Notes: generated by a model from the sequence alone, not told the origin. A DNA stretch of 64,000 nt from WTJO01 sp965660165 (GCA_965660165.1 CBFHYU010000007.1:1-64000); one strand, 5' to 3'. Positions 44,050 to 53,487 are shown, counted from the stretch's first letter. A program made the numbers and translations.

Positions 44050-44321
44050 ATGCCCCCCTTTTGCATAGCTACCATCTGATATCTTGCGACGAATTTCTTA
44101 GCGTTGAAATTACGTCCATAACTGCAATTCATAATCAAGCTGGATAGGCTAATCAAGACTTGATTTTTTCTGTTTTATCGTTCATAAGCTGTCATCGTCA
44201 GAAAATATCATCATTTTTTCTAACGGTTTTTACACATAGCCCTTGCCAGTCCATCTATGTGCGGGCTGGCTGGTTTGTCTGACGGTCAGGCAAACAAATA
44301 GCCATAAGGAGCACCAGAGTA
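44050..44321. other. Divergent region fabD / rpsF
   Basis: 272 bases. It holds a 15-bp odd palindrome AATCAAG-A-CTTGATT at 44151-44165 and a second AATCAAG copy at 44133-44139, and the structured rpsF leader listed separately. The palindrome may be a repressor site or part of a promoter; no known consensus is matched with confidence. Confidence 0.45.
44264..44303 (+). promoter_or_regulatory. Structured rpsF leader hairpin
   Basis: A 10-bp stem (44273-44282 with 44286-44295, one G-U pair) closed by a CGG triloop, with a second outer helix GGCT/AGCC (44264-44267 with 44300-44303). It ends some 18 bases before the rpsF start codon, next to the AAGGAG ribosome site. The position fits an autoregulatory leader bound by the S6:S18 complex, but I cannot confirm the published S6:S18 motif from sequence alone. 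Confidence 0.45.
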
Positions 44322-44708
44322 ATGAGACTCTATGAAAGCGTGATTATCGCACGCCAAGACGTATCGTCTGCCCAAGTTGATAGTATGATCTCGGAATTTT
44401 CAGCGATCATCGAAAATGGTGGCGGAAAGATTCATAAAAATGAATATTGGGGTTTGCGCTCACTTGCCTATCGGATCAAAAAGAACCGTAAAGGCCATTA
44501 TGTGATGCTAAATCTTGAATCAGACTCAGACACGCTGAATGAATATGAGCGTATTATGGGACTGAATGAAGATATTCTTAGATTCATGACTGTATCAATA
44601 GATGAAGTTGAAGAAGGCCCATCTATCATGATGCAAGCAAAGCCTGAAAAAACACAGCGCGGCCGCCACCAGGATGCTGATAGCGCTGATGATCAGGATA
44701 AGGAATAA
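44322..44708 (+). CDS. rpsF: 30S ribosomal protein S6
   Basis: Platform protein of the small subunit, pairing with S18. Starts MRLYESVIIARQDVS and has GGGKIHKNEYWGLRSLAYRIKK, the family core. 128 residues, with an extended hydrophilic C-terminal tail. Strong AAGGAG ribosome site upstream. First gene of rpsF-rpsR-rplI. Confidence 0.97.
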   Translation: MRLYESVIIARQDVSSAQVDSMISEFSAIIENGGGKIHKNEYWGLRSLAYRIKKNRKGHYVMLNLESDSDTLNEYERIMGLNEDILRFMTVSIDEVEEGPSIMMQAKPEKTQRGRHQDADSADDQDKE

Positions 44709-44719
44709 CGGAGCGCAAA

Positions 44720-44974
44720 ATGACACAATTAGAAATTACACGTAGTGCAGTTCGCAGACCACAAGGACGCCGCCGGAAATCCTGCCCGTTTTCAGGTCCG
44801 AATGCCCCAAAAATTGATTATAAGGATGTGAAATTGCTGACACGCTTTACCTCAGAGCGCGGCAAAATCGTCCCATCTCGTATTTCAGCTGTATCTGCGA
44901 AGAAACAGCGTGAGCTTTCAACCGCTATCAAGCGCGCACGATATCTGGCGTTAATGCCTTATGTTGTAAGCTAA
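44720..44974 (+). CDS. rpsR: 30S ribosomal protein S18
   Basis: 84-residue basic protein that binds next to S6. RRKSCPFSGPNAPKIDYKDV and the C-terminal KKQRELSTAIKRARYLALMP are the S18 signature. Starts 11 bases after rpsF with a GGAG ribosome site. Normal length. Confidence 0.98.
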   Translation: MTQLEITRSAVRRPQGRRRKSCPFSGPNAPKIDYKDVKLLTRFTSERGKIVPSRISAVSAKKQRELSTAIKRARYLALMPYVVS

Positions 44975-45008
44975 GCCCAGCTCAGGTTCTGATTAAAGGA
45001 AAGATATT

Positions 45009-45644
45009 ATGCAAATTATTCTTCTTGAGCGTGTTGAAAAGCTAGGCCAGCTAGGTGACGTTGTTACTGTCAAGCCTGGTTATGCACGCAATTTTCTGTT
45101 GCCACAGGGTAAAGCGCTCCGTGCCAACAAAGCCAATATGGAAAAATTCGAACAGGAACGTGCAGATCGTGAAAAACGGAATGCAGATGATCGTTCATCG
45201 TCTCAGACACTTGCAGGCAGCATGCAAAATCTAAGCGTTAATCTGGTTCGGGCTGCCTCTGAAATGGGTCAGCTATTCGGGTCAGTATCAAGCCGTGATA
45301 TTGCCAGCGCTGTAACAGAAGCAGGTCATGCTATTGATAAGCGTCAAGTGGTAATGGATAAAGCGATTAAAACGCTTGGCCTGTTCCCAATTCGTATCAA
45401 CCTTCATAGTGAAGTATCTGTGACAGTCACAGTTAATATCGCCCGCTCACTTGAAGAAGCTGAAACGCAAGCCAAGCTTGGTCATGCTATTGTTGCATCA
45501 GACAATGATTTTGATGATGATGACGCTCCGCAAGAAACAGCCGCAGAAGAAGCTCAGCCAGAAGAAGCAGCTTCTGAAGACGAGTCTGAAACAGCTTCTG
45601 AACAGGCATCACAAGATGCCTCTGAGGGTGAGGACAAGGCATAG
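45009..45644 (+). CDS. rplI: 50S ribosomal protein L9
   Basis: Two-domain L9: N-terminal MQIILLERVEKLGQLGDVV and GYARNFLLPQGKA, connecting helix, C-terminal domain to about residue 150, then an acidic, low-complexity extension of about 55 residues rich in Glu, Ala, Ser and Gln, a feature I recall from other alphaproteobacterial L9 proteins. 211 residues. AAAGGA ribosome site. A strong terminator follows. Confidence 0.96.
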   Translation: MQIILLERVEKLGQLGDVVTVKPGYARNFLLPQGKALRANKANMEKFEQERADREKRNADDRSSSQTLAGSMQNLSVNLVRAASEMGQLFGSVSSRDIASAVTEAGHAIDKRQVVMDKAIKTLGLFPIRINLHSEVSVTVTVNIARSLEEAETQAKLGHAIVASDNDFDDDDAPQETAAEEAQPEEAASEDESETASEQASQDASEGEDKA

Positions 45645-45667
45645 CCTGTGTCCATCTCACATCTATG

Positions 45668-45694
45668 AAAGCCGCCTTGTTCAGGCGGCTTTTT
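45668..45694 (+). terminator. Intrinsic terminator after rplI
   Basis: 9-bp GC-rich stem (AAAGCCGCC / GGCGGCTTT), 7-base loop and a T-run, 24 bases after the rplI stop. It abuts the stop codon of the convergent FAH-family gene. Confidence 0.93.
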
Positions 45695-46843
45695 TTATAT
45701 CAGCTTGCGTGATGATAGATTGCGCATCAATTCTGATATGCCAAATTCCCAAGGCGGACAGTCTGATGACAATTTAACCCTGTTAATCAGCCGCCCGAAT
45801 TTCTCAGCACTAATCTCTACCCTATCGCCAATCTTATGGGTAAAGCCTTCATTTTCGGCATCTCTATCTTTAATTGGCGCAAACATCGTGCCTAAAAACA
45901 GCATAAACCCATCTGGATATTGATGATGTTTTCCAATCGTCTGGCCAACCAAATCAGCAATATCACGGCTTATTTCCTGCATTGAGCTTGCCCCATCTAA
46001 AATAAAGCCATCTTCACCTGTAACACGCATCTCAAGATATGCGTGCCTGATATCATCAAGGCTAAAATCTGCATCTACCAATCGGATAAATGGGCCAATA
46101 GCACAGGACGCATTATTATCTTTTGCTTTGCCTAGCAATAATGCTGAGCGTCCCTCAACATCACGCAGATTTACATCATTGCCTAGACAGGCGCCTTTAA
46201 TCTTGCCAGAGCTGTCAACAGCTAGCACGATTTCAGGTTCAGGATTATTCCATGACGAGATAGGGTGCAGACCAACATCTGCAAAACAGCCGACAGCCGA
46301 TAATGGTTGCGCTTTGGTAAATACTTCTGCATCAGGGCCAATGCCAACTTCAAGATATTGTGACCACAGCCCTTCAGCTATCAAAAGCTGTTTTATCTGC
46401 ATCGCCTCATCAGACCCTGCGGTAATATTGGCAAGGCTGTCACCAATAACCTCAACGCATTTTTCGCGCATGAGATGAGCTTTTTGCGGATCGCCATCTG
46501 CCTTTTCTTCAATTACCCGCTCAACCATTGATTTTGCAAATGTAACCCCACAGGCCTTTACTGCCTGAAGGTCGCATGGCGCAAGCAGATGACTTGCAGG
46601 ATTGCCCGATTCTGCACCCAAATTGATCCACTCATCTATAGAACCAATATCCTCACCTGCCACGCTAGCTACATAGTCTGCTGCATCATCCCTGTTGAGA
46701 ATATCTGCTGAGGTAGGGGCTTCAGGCGAGGTAATATCCAAAAGCCTGCCTGCCCTAATGGTAACAATAGATGGTCCAATACCGTCTCGCCAGACACGGC
46801 CTAGCATCTTAGCCTGTTCAACATCACGTGGAAGAATTGTCAT
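45695..46843 (-). CDS. Fumarylacetoacetate hydrolase (FAH) family protein
   Basis: 382-residue protein with a C-terminal FAH/MhpD-type fold: the metal-binding acidic set is visible in SSWNNPEPEIVLAV and GNDVNLRDVEGRS, with KAKDNNASCAIGP and GDRVEISAEKFGRLINRV following. Such enzymes hydrolyse or dehydrate keto acids; the long N-terminal domain resembles a subgroup annotated as FAH-family hydrolases and sugar-acid dehydratases of the L-arabinonate type. Exact substrate unknown. It sits in opposite orientation inside the otherwise co-directional block rplI to dnaB, so it looks like an insertion. Confidence 0.85.
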   Translation of the reverse strand: MTILPRDVEQAKMLGRVWRDGIGPSIVTIRAGRLLDITSPEAPTSADILNRDDAADYVASVAGEDIGSIDEWINLGAESGNPASHLLAPCDLQAVKACGVTFAKSMVERVIEEKADGDPQKAHLMREKCVEVIGDSLANITAGSDEAMQIKQLLIAEGLWSQYLEVGIGPDAEVFTKAQPLSAVGCFADVGLHPISSWNNPEPEIVLAVDSSGKIKGACLGNDVNLRDVEGRSALLLGKAKDNNASCAIGPFIRLVDADFSLDDIRHAYLEMRVTGEDGFILDGASSMQEISRDIADLVGQTIGKHHQYPDGFMLFLGTMFAPIKDRDAENEGFTHKIGDRVEISAEKFGRLINRVKLSSDCPPWEFGISELMRNLSSRKLI

Positions 46844-47033
46844 AATTTATCCTTTATCTCACATCTACCCAAGATTGAGAGCACCATAAAGTGCCTTGAT
46901 ATGCAAGCCTGTCAAAACCTCACCCCTTAATGGAGATGAAAAATCTATCGCCCCATAGGCTTTCCCCGTAATCCCCACTATCCACAAGCTGATCGGCCTT
47001 GCAAAACAGGCGTGAGTTTTACATGATACAATC

Positions 47034-48539
47034 ATGGTAGATTCTCCAAATGACAAAACTGTTACACCCTTTCCAAATGTGACAGCGACAGCTAGTTCAG
47101 CTGATGCCCCTCCTCATAATCTGCAGGCAGAGCAGAATTTGTTGGGCGCGTTATTATTTGATAATGATGCATTTGAGCGCATTGACGTTCAACTGCGGTC
47201 TGACCATTTCTATGACCCTATTCATGGGCAGATTTATGAAGCTATGGTGCGCATGATTAGCAGAGGCCAGCTTGCCAATGCTGTAACGGTAAAAGCCTAT
47301 TTTGAGTCTCATCAAAGCTTTGGGGATAGTGGCGCGGAAGCCTATCTTAACGATTTGGCAGAGGGCGTAATATCTGTAGCAGGCATCAATGATTATGCCG
47401 AAATTATCCATGATAATTTTTTGCGCCGTGAATTGATGCGCATTTCAGACACTGTAAGCTATGATGCTAGACATGCCGAGCTTGATAAGCCTGCAATTCT
47501 TCAAATTGAATCAGCAGAACAATATCTATTCTCGCTAGCTGAAAATGACACCTCTGAGCAGGGGCTTAAAGGGCTAGAAGCTATCCTGACAAGCACAGTT
47601 GAGATGGCTGAACAGGCACGCCGAAATGGCGGGGTGCTATCTGGGGTTAGCACTGGTCTTAGCCGTCTTAACGAATTGCTTGGCGGACTTCACCGCTCTG
47701 ACCTTATTATTCTTGCTGGCAGACCTGGCATGGGGAAAACAGCACTTGCAACCAACATTGCCTTTCATGCGGCAAGTACAAGACGAACTGGTGAGACCCC
47801 TGTTGGCGTTGCCTTTTTCTCTCTTGAAATGGCCGCAGAACAGCTAGGCACACGTATTCTGGCAGAACGATCCAATATTGATTCAGATGCTATTCGCAAA
47901 GGCAAGCTAGATAGTAAATCCTTTGATTCGCTGGTGTCTACCTCGCAGGAAATTGCCAAAGCTCAGTTTTATATTGATGATACCCCTGCATTATCTGTAA
48001 GTCAGCTTGCCAGCCGTGCAAGGCGGCTAAAGCGGACAAAGGGGCTTGGGCTTATCGTGGTTGATTATCTGCAATTACTACAAGCCCAAATTGGGGTTCG
48101 CACCGAAAATAGAGTTCAGGAGATATCTAATATTAGCCGCTCATTAAAGGGACTTGCCAAAGAGCTAGATGTGCCAGTGCTAGCGCTATCCCAGCTATCC
48201 CGTGCGGTTGAACAAAGAGAGGATAAGCGCCCTAACCTATCAGATTTGCGAGAATCTGGCTCAATCGAGCAAGATGCAGACGTGGTGATCTTTGTGTATC
48301 GTGAGGAATATTACCTGAATAAGGGTGAGCCTGAGATGCGCGAGAATGAAACTCAGGAAAAATATAATCTTAGATATCAGCTTTGGCAGGAACGGCTGGA
48401 AAAATCAAAAGGCACTGCTGAGGTAATTATCGCCAAACAGCGTCATGGCCCTGTAGGGGTAGCGCATGTAGGGTTTGAAGGGCGGCTCACACGCTTTCAG
48501 GATTTGGTTATGGCTGAACAGCTTCCTGAACAATTCTGA
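47034..48539 (+). CDS. dnaB: Replicative DNA helicase
   Basis: Hexameric 5'-3' helicase at the fork. N-terminal domain (PHNLQAEQNLLGALLFDN), then the RecA-like motor: Walker A GRPGMGKT, FSLEMAAEQLGTRILAE, Walker B LIVVDYLQLL, and the DRxxRPxLSDLRESGSIEQDAD region (here DKRPNLSDLRESGSIEQD). The product is 501 residues, typical. The start ATG at 47034 has a weak ribosome site. alr follows 19 bases downstream. No intein is present. Confidence 0.97.
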   Translation: MVDSPNDKTVTPFPNVTATASSADAPPHNLQAEQNLLGALLFDNDAFERIDVQLRSDHFYDPIHGQIYEAMVRMISRGQLANAVTVKAYFESHQSFGDSGAEAYLNDLAEGVISVAGINDYAEIIHDNFLRRELMRISDTVSYDARHAELDKPAILQIESAEQYLFSLAENDTSEQGLKGLEAILTSTVEMAEQARRNGGVLSGVSTGLSRLNELLGGLHRSDLIILAGRPGMGKTALATNIAFHAASTRRTGETPVGVAFFSLEMAAEQLGTRILAERSNIDSDAIRKGKLDSKSFDSLVSTSQEIAKAQFYIDDTPALSVSQLASRARRLKRTKGLGLIVVDYLQLLQAQIGVRTENRVQEISNISRSLKGLAKELDVPVLALSQLSRAVEQREDKRPNLSDLRESGSIEQDADVVIFVYREEYYLNKGEPEMRENETQEKYNLRYQLWQERLEKSKGTAEVIIAKQRHGPVGVAHVGFEGRLTRFQDLVMAEQLPEQF

Positions 48540-48558
48540 TAAATTAAAGGCTGATGAT

Positions 48559-49704
48559 ATGTCTAGCTCACGCCTAACGGTCAATTTAGATGCTGTTATT
48601 AGCAATTATCGCTATCTTGATACGCTTAGCGGAGATGACACAAAAACAGGCGCTACCATCAAGGCAGATGGCTATGGGCTTGGCGCGCTAGCATCAGCCC
48701 TTGCGTGCTATCATGCTGGATGCAGAACCTTTTTTGTCGCAAGGCTAGAGGAAGCTGTGACGCTTCGCTCAGGCTTGGACGCAGCAGAACGCTATGATAC
48801 TGAGATTTGTATTTTTGAAGGGGTGAGTTGCAAGGATTTGCCCATCTATGTCGAAAACAGACTTACAATTATCGCCAATACGCGTGAGGATGTTGAGTGG
48901 CTTGCCAGTCATGGTGCGCAGGCTCCGCAACATATTCTGCATATCGACACAGCCATGAGCAGACTGGGGTTAGCCTATCATGAGGCTGATAGGTTAGTTG
49001 AATTTGTTAGAAGATTGCCGAATCTAGCTGGTGTGATGAGCCATCTTGCCTGTGCAGATATCGCAGAACATCCAACTAATTCTCTGCAACTTGACAGATT
49101 TCAGCATGCCATTAACACAGTGTCACCTCATCTTCAGCCATCTATATTCTTCTCACTTGCCAATAGCGCAGCTATATTTCTTGGCGCACCCTATCATTAC
49201 CAGCTAACACGTCCAGGCATTGCGCTAACAGGCACACCGCCAGATGATGATAAGATCGGATCAGATGGGCTGAATCCTGCCTATCACTGGACAGCAGATA
49301 TCTTGCAGATAAGAGATATTAAGGCTGGTGAGACCATAGGCTATGGCGCTGATTTTACTGCACAAAAACAGATGAGGCTGGCCACAATTGGCGCAGGCTA
49401 TGCAGATGGATTTCCGCGCCATCTAGGCGCTGGCACCCCGCCACATCATATTATGATAGATGGTATTTCAGTGCCGCTTGTAGGCCGTATTTCGATGGAT
49501 TTGATGGTAGCTGACATCTCAGAGATTGCTGAGCAAAGGCTGGCAGGGCTGACAGAAGCAAGCTTGCTTGATAAAAACTGTACAGCAAGCGATATTGCGA
49601 AAAAGACTGGTACAATCGGCTATGAAATCCTCTCAACTATTGGCGCTCGGACAAACAGACAGTATAACTGCTCTATAACTGAAATAGCTGATAGATTAGG
49701 CTGA
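48559..49704 (+). CDS. alr: Alanine racemase
   Basis: PLP enzyme producing D-alanine for peptidoglycan. PLP lysine K35 in GATIKADGYGLGA and the catalytic Tyr in TIGYGADFTA. The product is 381 residues. The ATG at 48559 has AAAGG 8 bases upstream; the frame is open into dnaB but that part is not Alr-like. The dnaB-alr order is conserved in alphaproteobacteria. The product lacks a signal peptide, so it is the cytoplasmic biosynthetic form. Confidence 0.96.
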   Translation: MSSSRLTVNLDAVISNYRYLDTLSGDDTKTGATIKADGYGLGALASALACYHAGCRTFFVARLEEAVTLRSGLDAAERYDTEICIFEGVSCKDLPIYVENRLTIIANTREDVEWLASHGAQAPQHILHIDTAMSRLGLAYHEADRLVEFVRRLPNLAGVMSHLACADIAEHPTNSLQLDRFQHAINTVSPHLQPSIFFSLANSAAIFLGAPYHYQLTRPGIALTGTPPDDDKIGSDGLNPAYHWTADILQIRDIKAGETIGYGADFTAQKQMRLATIGAGYADGFPRHLGAGTPPHHIMIDGISVPLVGRISMDLMVADISEIAEQRLAGLTEASLLDKNCTASDIAKKTGTIGYEILSTIGARTNRQYNCSITEIADRLG

Positions 49705-49719
49705 TAAGGGCATAGACAG

Positions 49720-50496
49720 ATGATAGTTGATATGATTGCAAATTTAGGACAGGCGGCGCTATCATTTTTTGCGGCCACTGGCCGAATAGCATTATTCACG
49801 TTTCAGGCTGTGCGCTGGACAATATTGCCGCCCTATTATTTCAGACAATTTTTACGCCAGCTTATGGATATTGGCTACTATTCCTTGCCTGTGGTTGGGC
49901 TAACTACCTTATTTTCAGGTATGGTGCTTGCCTTGCAAAGCTATACAGGCTTTGCCAGATTTTCTGCTGAAGATACGGTCGCAACGGTGGTGGTACTATC
50001 TGTTACACGCGAATTAGGGCCAGTGCTGGCAGGTCTGATGGTGGCAGGGCGCATTGGCGCATCAATGGCTGCAGAGATTGGCACAATGCGGGTTACTGAC
50101 CAGATTGATGCGCTGGATACGCTATCGACGCGCCCGTTGCAATATCTGGTGGCGCCTCGCCTGCTGGCGGGTACAATCTGCCTGCCCTTTTTAGTGCTGA
50201 TAGGGGATATTATTGGGGTGCTTGGCGGTTATCTGGTTGGGGTGTATCGGCTAGAGTTTAATCCAGGCATATATCTGTCAAGAACACTAGAATTTTTGCA
50301 AGTATCAGATGTGATGCTTGGGCTGATAAAGGCAGCTGTATTTGGCTTTCTGATAGCCTTAATGGGATGTTATCATGGCTATCATTCAGGCAGAGGCGCA
50401 GAGGGCGTTGGACAGGCAACTACTAATGCGGTTGTGTCTTCATCGATTCTTATTTTGATTTCAAACTATATCGTAACCGCATTGTTTTTTGGCTAA
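49720..50496 (+). CDS. mlaE: MlaE-family lipid ABC transporter permease
   Basis: Inner-membrane permease of an Mla-type phospholipid transporter. 258 residues with about five membrane helices; the signatures VTRELGPVLAGLMVAGRIGA and GTMRVTDQIDALDTL are diagnostic of MlaE/Ttg2B. It follows alr by 15 bases and precedes the ATPase mlaF by 20 bases. The substrate-binding MlaD and the periplasmic MlaC are not encoded here. Confidence 0.93.
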   Translation: MIVDMIANLGQAALSFFAATGRIALFTFQAVRWTILPPYYFRQFLRQLMDIGYYSLPVVGLTTLFSGMVLALQSYTGFARFSAEDTVATVVVLSVTRELGPVLAGLMVAGRIGASMAAEIGTMRVTDQIDALDTLSTRPLQYLVAPRLLAGTICLPFLVLIGDIIGVLGGYLVGVYRLEFNPGIYLSRTLEFLQVSDVMLGLIKAAVFGFLIALMGCYHGYHSGRGAEGVGQATTNAVVSSSILILISNYIVTALFFG

Positions 50497-50516
50497 TAGA
50501 AACCAGAATTTTACAT

Positions 50517-51287
50517 ATGATGACAGAACAGCCCAAAATAGACATTAGCAAACTGGCAAAACGCTTTGGCACGAAACAGGTGTTGAAAGATATCAACCTG
50601 TCAGTCGCCCCATCTGAATCCTTATGTATTATTGGCACTTCAGGTTGCGGTAAATCAGTATTATTAAAATCTATTTTAGGTCTGGTGACACCAGATAGCG
50701 GCACAATTATTGTTGATGGTGTGCAAACAGTTGGTCAAAGCCGTGCAGAACGCGAAGAAATGTTGCAAAAATTCGGAATGACATTCCAGTTTGGCGCGCT
50801 GTTTGACAGTCTAAGCATTTGGGAGAATATTACCTTCAGATTGCGTCAAAAACACTCAACGCCAAAACGCGAGGCGCAAGAGATAGCGGCCGAGATTGTC
50901 AAAACTTTGGGGCTTGATGCACAGGTAATCTTTCAATATCCAGCCGAACTATCTGGCGGTATGCAAAAACGAGTTGCCCTTGCCCGCGCCATTGCAGATA
51001 AACCCAAAATTCTGCTATTTGACGAGCCTACCTCTGGACTTGACCCGATAACAGGCGGTGTGATTGATGATCTGATCGTAAATGCGGTTAAACAGCTTGG
51101 CGCAACCGCTCTTACTATCAGCCATGACATGGCCTCTGTTAGGCGGATAGCTGATAAGGTAGCGATGATACATCACGGACATATTATCTGGCATGGTTCT
51201 GTTGATGATATGTATCAGTCTGGCGTGCCAGAGCTTGACCAATTTGTAAATGGTCATCCACATGGGCCACTTACCGAAAATGTGTAA
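50517..51287 (+). CDS. mlaF: MlaF-family lipid ABC transporter ATPase
   Basis: ATPase partner of MlaE. Walker A GTSGCGKS at 40-47, Q-loop MTFQFGALFDSL (typical of MlaF), signature ELSGGMQKRVALARA, Walker B ILLFDEPTSGLDP, H-loop LTISHDM. The product is 256 residues. Directly followed by radA after 23 bases. As MlaD/MlaC are missing from the locus, the partner proteins must be encoded elsewhere. Confidence 0.94.
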   Translation: MMTEQPKIDISKLAKRFGTKQVLKDINLSVAPSESLCIIGTSGCGKSVLLKSILGLVTPDSGTIIVDGVQTVGQSRAEREEMLQKFGMTFQFGALFDSLSIWENITFRLRQKHSTPKREAQEIAAEIVKTLGLDAQVIFQYPAELSGGMQKRVALARAIADKPKILLFDEPTSGLDPITGGVIDDLIVNAVKQLGATALTISHDMASVRRIADKVAMIHHGHIIWHGSVDDMYQSGVPELDQFVNGHPHGPLTENV

Positions 51288-51310
51288 TCATCTAATACGG
51301 GCTTTTTGAG

Positions 51311-52681
51311 ATGGCAAAATCATCACTCCAGTATCATTGCCAGTCATGCGGCTCTGTTTTTTCCAAATGGTCAGGAAAATGTGATAGCTGTGGTGAATGG
51401 AACACGCTGGTTGAAGAACGCAGTGACACACAGGCTTTTGGACAGAAGCGCACCCGATCTCGCCAAATCGAATTGCATCCCCTATCAGACCCAAGCCCTG
51501 ATCAAAAACATCAACGTTTCAAAAGCGGTATTGACGAGCTTGACAGGGTAACTGGCGGCGGCTTTGTGCCTGGCTCTGCCTTGCTAATTGGGGGCGATCC
51601 TGGCATTGGTAAATCAACCTTGCTACTTCAGCTTGTCTGTTTGCTGGCAAAATCTGGGCGCAAAGCAGCCTATATTACGGGCGAGGAATCTGTTGAACAG
51701 GTCAGAATGCGGGCTGAAAGACTAGGCATTGCCAATGTCCCTGCGCTGCTGGCAGCCGCTACCAATGTAGGCGATATTGCTGAAACAGCGAAACGGCATC
51801 CAGAGCTGGATTTGCTGGTAATTGATTCCATCCAGACCATGTATCTGGCAGGACTTGACAGTGCGCCAGGTACCGTCAGTCAGGTAAGAGCGGCCGCCCA
51901 TGAGCTAATTAGGGTGGCAAAATCATCCTCTACATCAATCATTTTTGTTGGCCATGTAACCAAAGATGGCGCAATAGCAGGCCCAAGAGTGCTAGAACAT
52001 ATGGTTGATGCTGTGCTGTATTTTGAAGGCGATAGAAGCCATCATTTCCGCCTATTAAGAGGCGTGAAAAACAGATTTGGCCCGACAGATGAAATTGGCG
52101 TGTTTGAGATGAGCGCAACAGGTCTTCAGCAAGTATCTAACCCCTCAGAGCTATTTCTGGCAAGCAGGTCTGAGAATATTGCAGGTACTGCGGTTTTTGC
52201 TGGGCTAGAAGGCTCGCGCCCATTGCTGGTGGAAATTGAGGCACTCGTCGCCCCCTCCTCACTTGCTAGCCCAAGACGAAATGTTGTTGGCTGGGAATCT
52301 AGCAGGCTAGCCATGCTAACAGCCGTGCTTGAAGCAAGATGTGGGCTTAGCCTGTCTGGTCAGGATATTTTTCTGAATGTGGCAGGCGGATTAAAAATAT
52401 CTGAACCAGCTGCTGATCTGGCAGTTGCGGCGGCTCTTATCTCGTCTGTGACAGGCAAGGCGCTACCAGATGCTTCGGTCTTTTTTGGCGAAGTTGCGCT
52501 ATCTGCTGAAGTCAGACAGGTAGCCCAGCCTGAATTGCGCCTCAAAGAAGCCTCCAAACTTGGCTTTAAGACAGGGTTTATCCCCAAACCGCATAAGCAG
52601 CTTAGCCAGCCAAAGGGGCTTCATTCTAGCTACATAACCTCTTTGGGCGAGCTAATTGAACGGGTGACGCAAGAATATTAG
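51311..52681 (+). CDS. radA: DNA repair protein RadA
   Basis: RecA-related helicase/branch-migration protein. N-terminal C4 zinc finger (Cys 10, 13, 24, 27), Walker A GGDPGIGKST, the RadA-specific KNRFG motif (RGVKNRFGPTDEIG) and a C-terminal Lon-protease-like domain. The product is 456 residues, normal. It follows mlaF closely and precedes cvpA; the radA-cvpA-purF order is conserved in alphaproteobacteria. Confidence 0.96.
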   Translation: MAKSSLQYHCQSCGSVFSKWSGKCDSCGEWNTLVEERSDTQAFGQKRTRSRQIELHPLSDPSPDQKHQRFKSGIDELDRVTGGGFVPGSALLIGGDPGIGKSTLLLQLVCLLAKSGRKAAYITGEESVEQVRMRAERLGIANVPALLAAATNVGDIAETAKRHPELDLLVIDSIQTMYLAGLDSAPGTVSQVRAAAHELIRVAKSSSTSIIFVGHVTKDGAIAGPRVLEHMVDAVLYFEGDRSHHFRLLRGVKNRFGPTDEIGVFEMSATGLQQVSNPSELFLASRSENIAGTAVFAGLEGSRPLLVEIEALVAPSSLASPRRNVVGWESSRLAMLTAVLEARCGLSLSGQDIFLNVAGGLKISEPAADLAVAAALISSVTGKALPDASVFFGEVALSAEVRQVAQPELRLKEASKLGFKTGFIPKPHKQLSQPKGLHSSYITSLGELIERVTQEY

Positions 52682-52786
52682 AGATGTGCTAAAGCCATTT
52701 ATTTTTGGGTATAATTGCTCTATGATCAGCCTGTCAGATTTCACTGAGCATAATGTAAGAAATCAGCGTGGGGCGAAACCAGATAG

Positions 52787-53419
52787 ATGACCAGTTTAGA
52801 TTTAGGCATACTTACTCTATTTGATGGTGTGTTCCTGTCAATATTGGCTATTTCGGCCATCTTATCCACATTAAGAGGCTTAACAAGAGAGTTTCTGGGC
52901 GTTGCTGGCTGGTTTATCGGAATTGGAATTGCACAGATTACCTCACCAACGGTGGAAAGCTGGCTATCAGATTATATCACACTAGATAGGTTAGGCAGTA
53001 ATCTGGCGTGGGTCATCCCGTTTGTTGTCACTATCATCATTTGGTTTGTTCTGGCTAGCCTTGTCTCACCTGGATTGTCGCGCGCTGGTCTTGGCGCCTT
53101 AGATAGGTGGTTTGGGGTTATTTTTGGTATTATTCGCGGTGTTGTGATCATGTCTTTGCTGTATGGCGGGGCTGTTATGTTCACAAAATCTGAAGACGCT
53201 TTGCCTGACTGGGTAACACAGTCAAAAAGCGCAGCGGGCATTCGTTATACCATTGGGACGTTTTCACCACTTTTGCCTGATAATATTCGCGACAAACTCT
53301 CAGATATAGACGCGCAAAATTTGCTAGATGAGGATAATCTGCCATCTGATGAAGAAGAATTAGGCACGCAAACAGGCGAAGAGGTGAATAAGCTGAATCT
53401 TCTTGATGATGAGAAATGA
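52787..53419 (+). CDS. cvpA: CvpA family membrane protein
   Basis: Inner-membrane protein with four predicted helices (about residues 13-30, 37-57, 68-90, 105-125) and a polar, acidic C-terminal tail of about 60 residues. ILSTLRGLTREFLGVAGWF is the CvpA signature. In E. coli it is needed for colicin V export and stress/envelope functions; the exact role is unknown. 210 residues. It precedes purF, as in many proteobacteria. Confidence 0.92.
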   Translation: MTSLDLGILTLFDGVFLSILAISAILSTLRGLTREFLGVAGWFIGIGIAQITSPTVESWLSDYITLDRLGSNLAWVIPFVVTIIIWFVLASLVSPGLSRAGLGALDRWFGVIFGIIRGVVIMSLLYGGAVMFTKSEDALPDWVTQSKSAAGIRYTIGTFSPLLPDNIRDKLSDIDAQNLLDEDNLPSDEEELGTQTGEEVNKLNLLDDEK

Positions 53420-53487
53420 GTTCGATAGGTTTGCATGCGGCCAAAAAATGACCAGATAATGAAATTTGTACAAGATAGGAACAGGAC

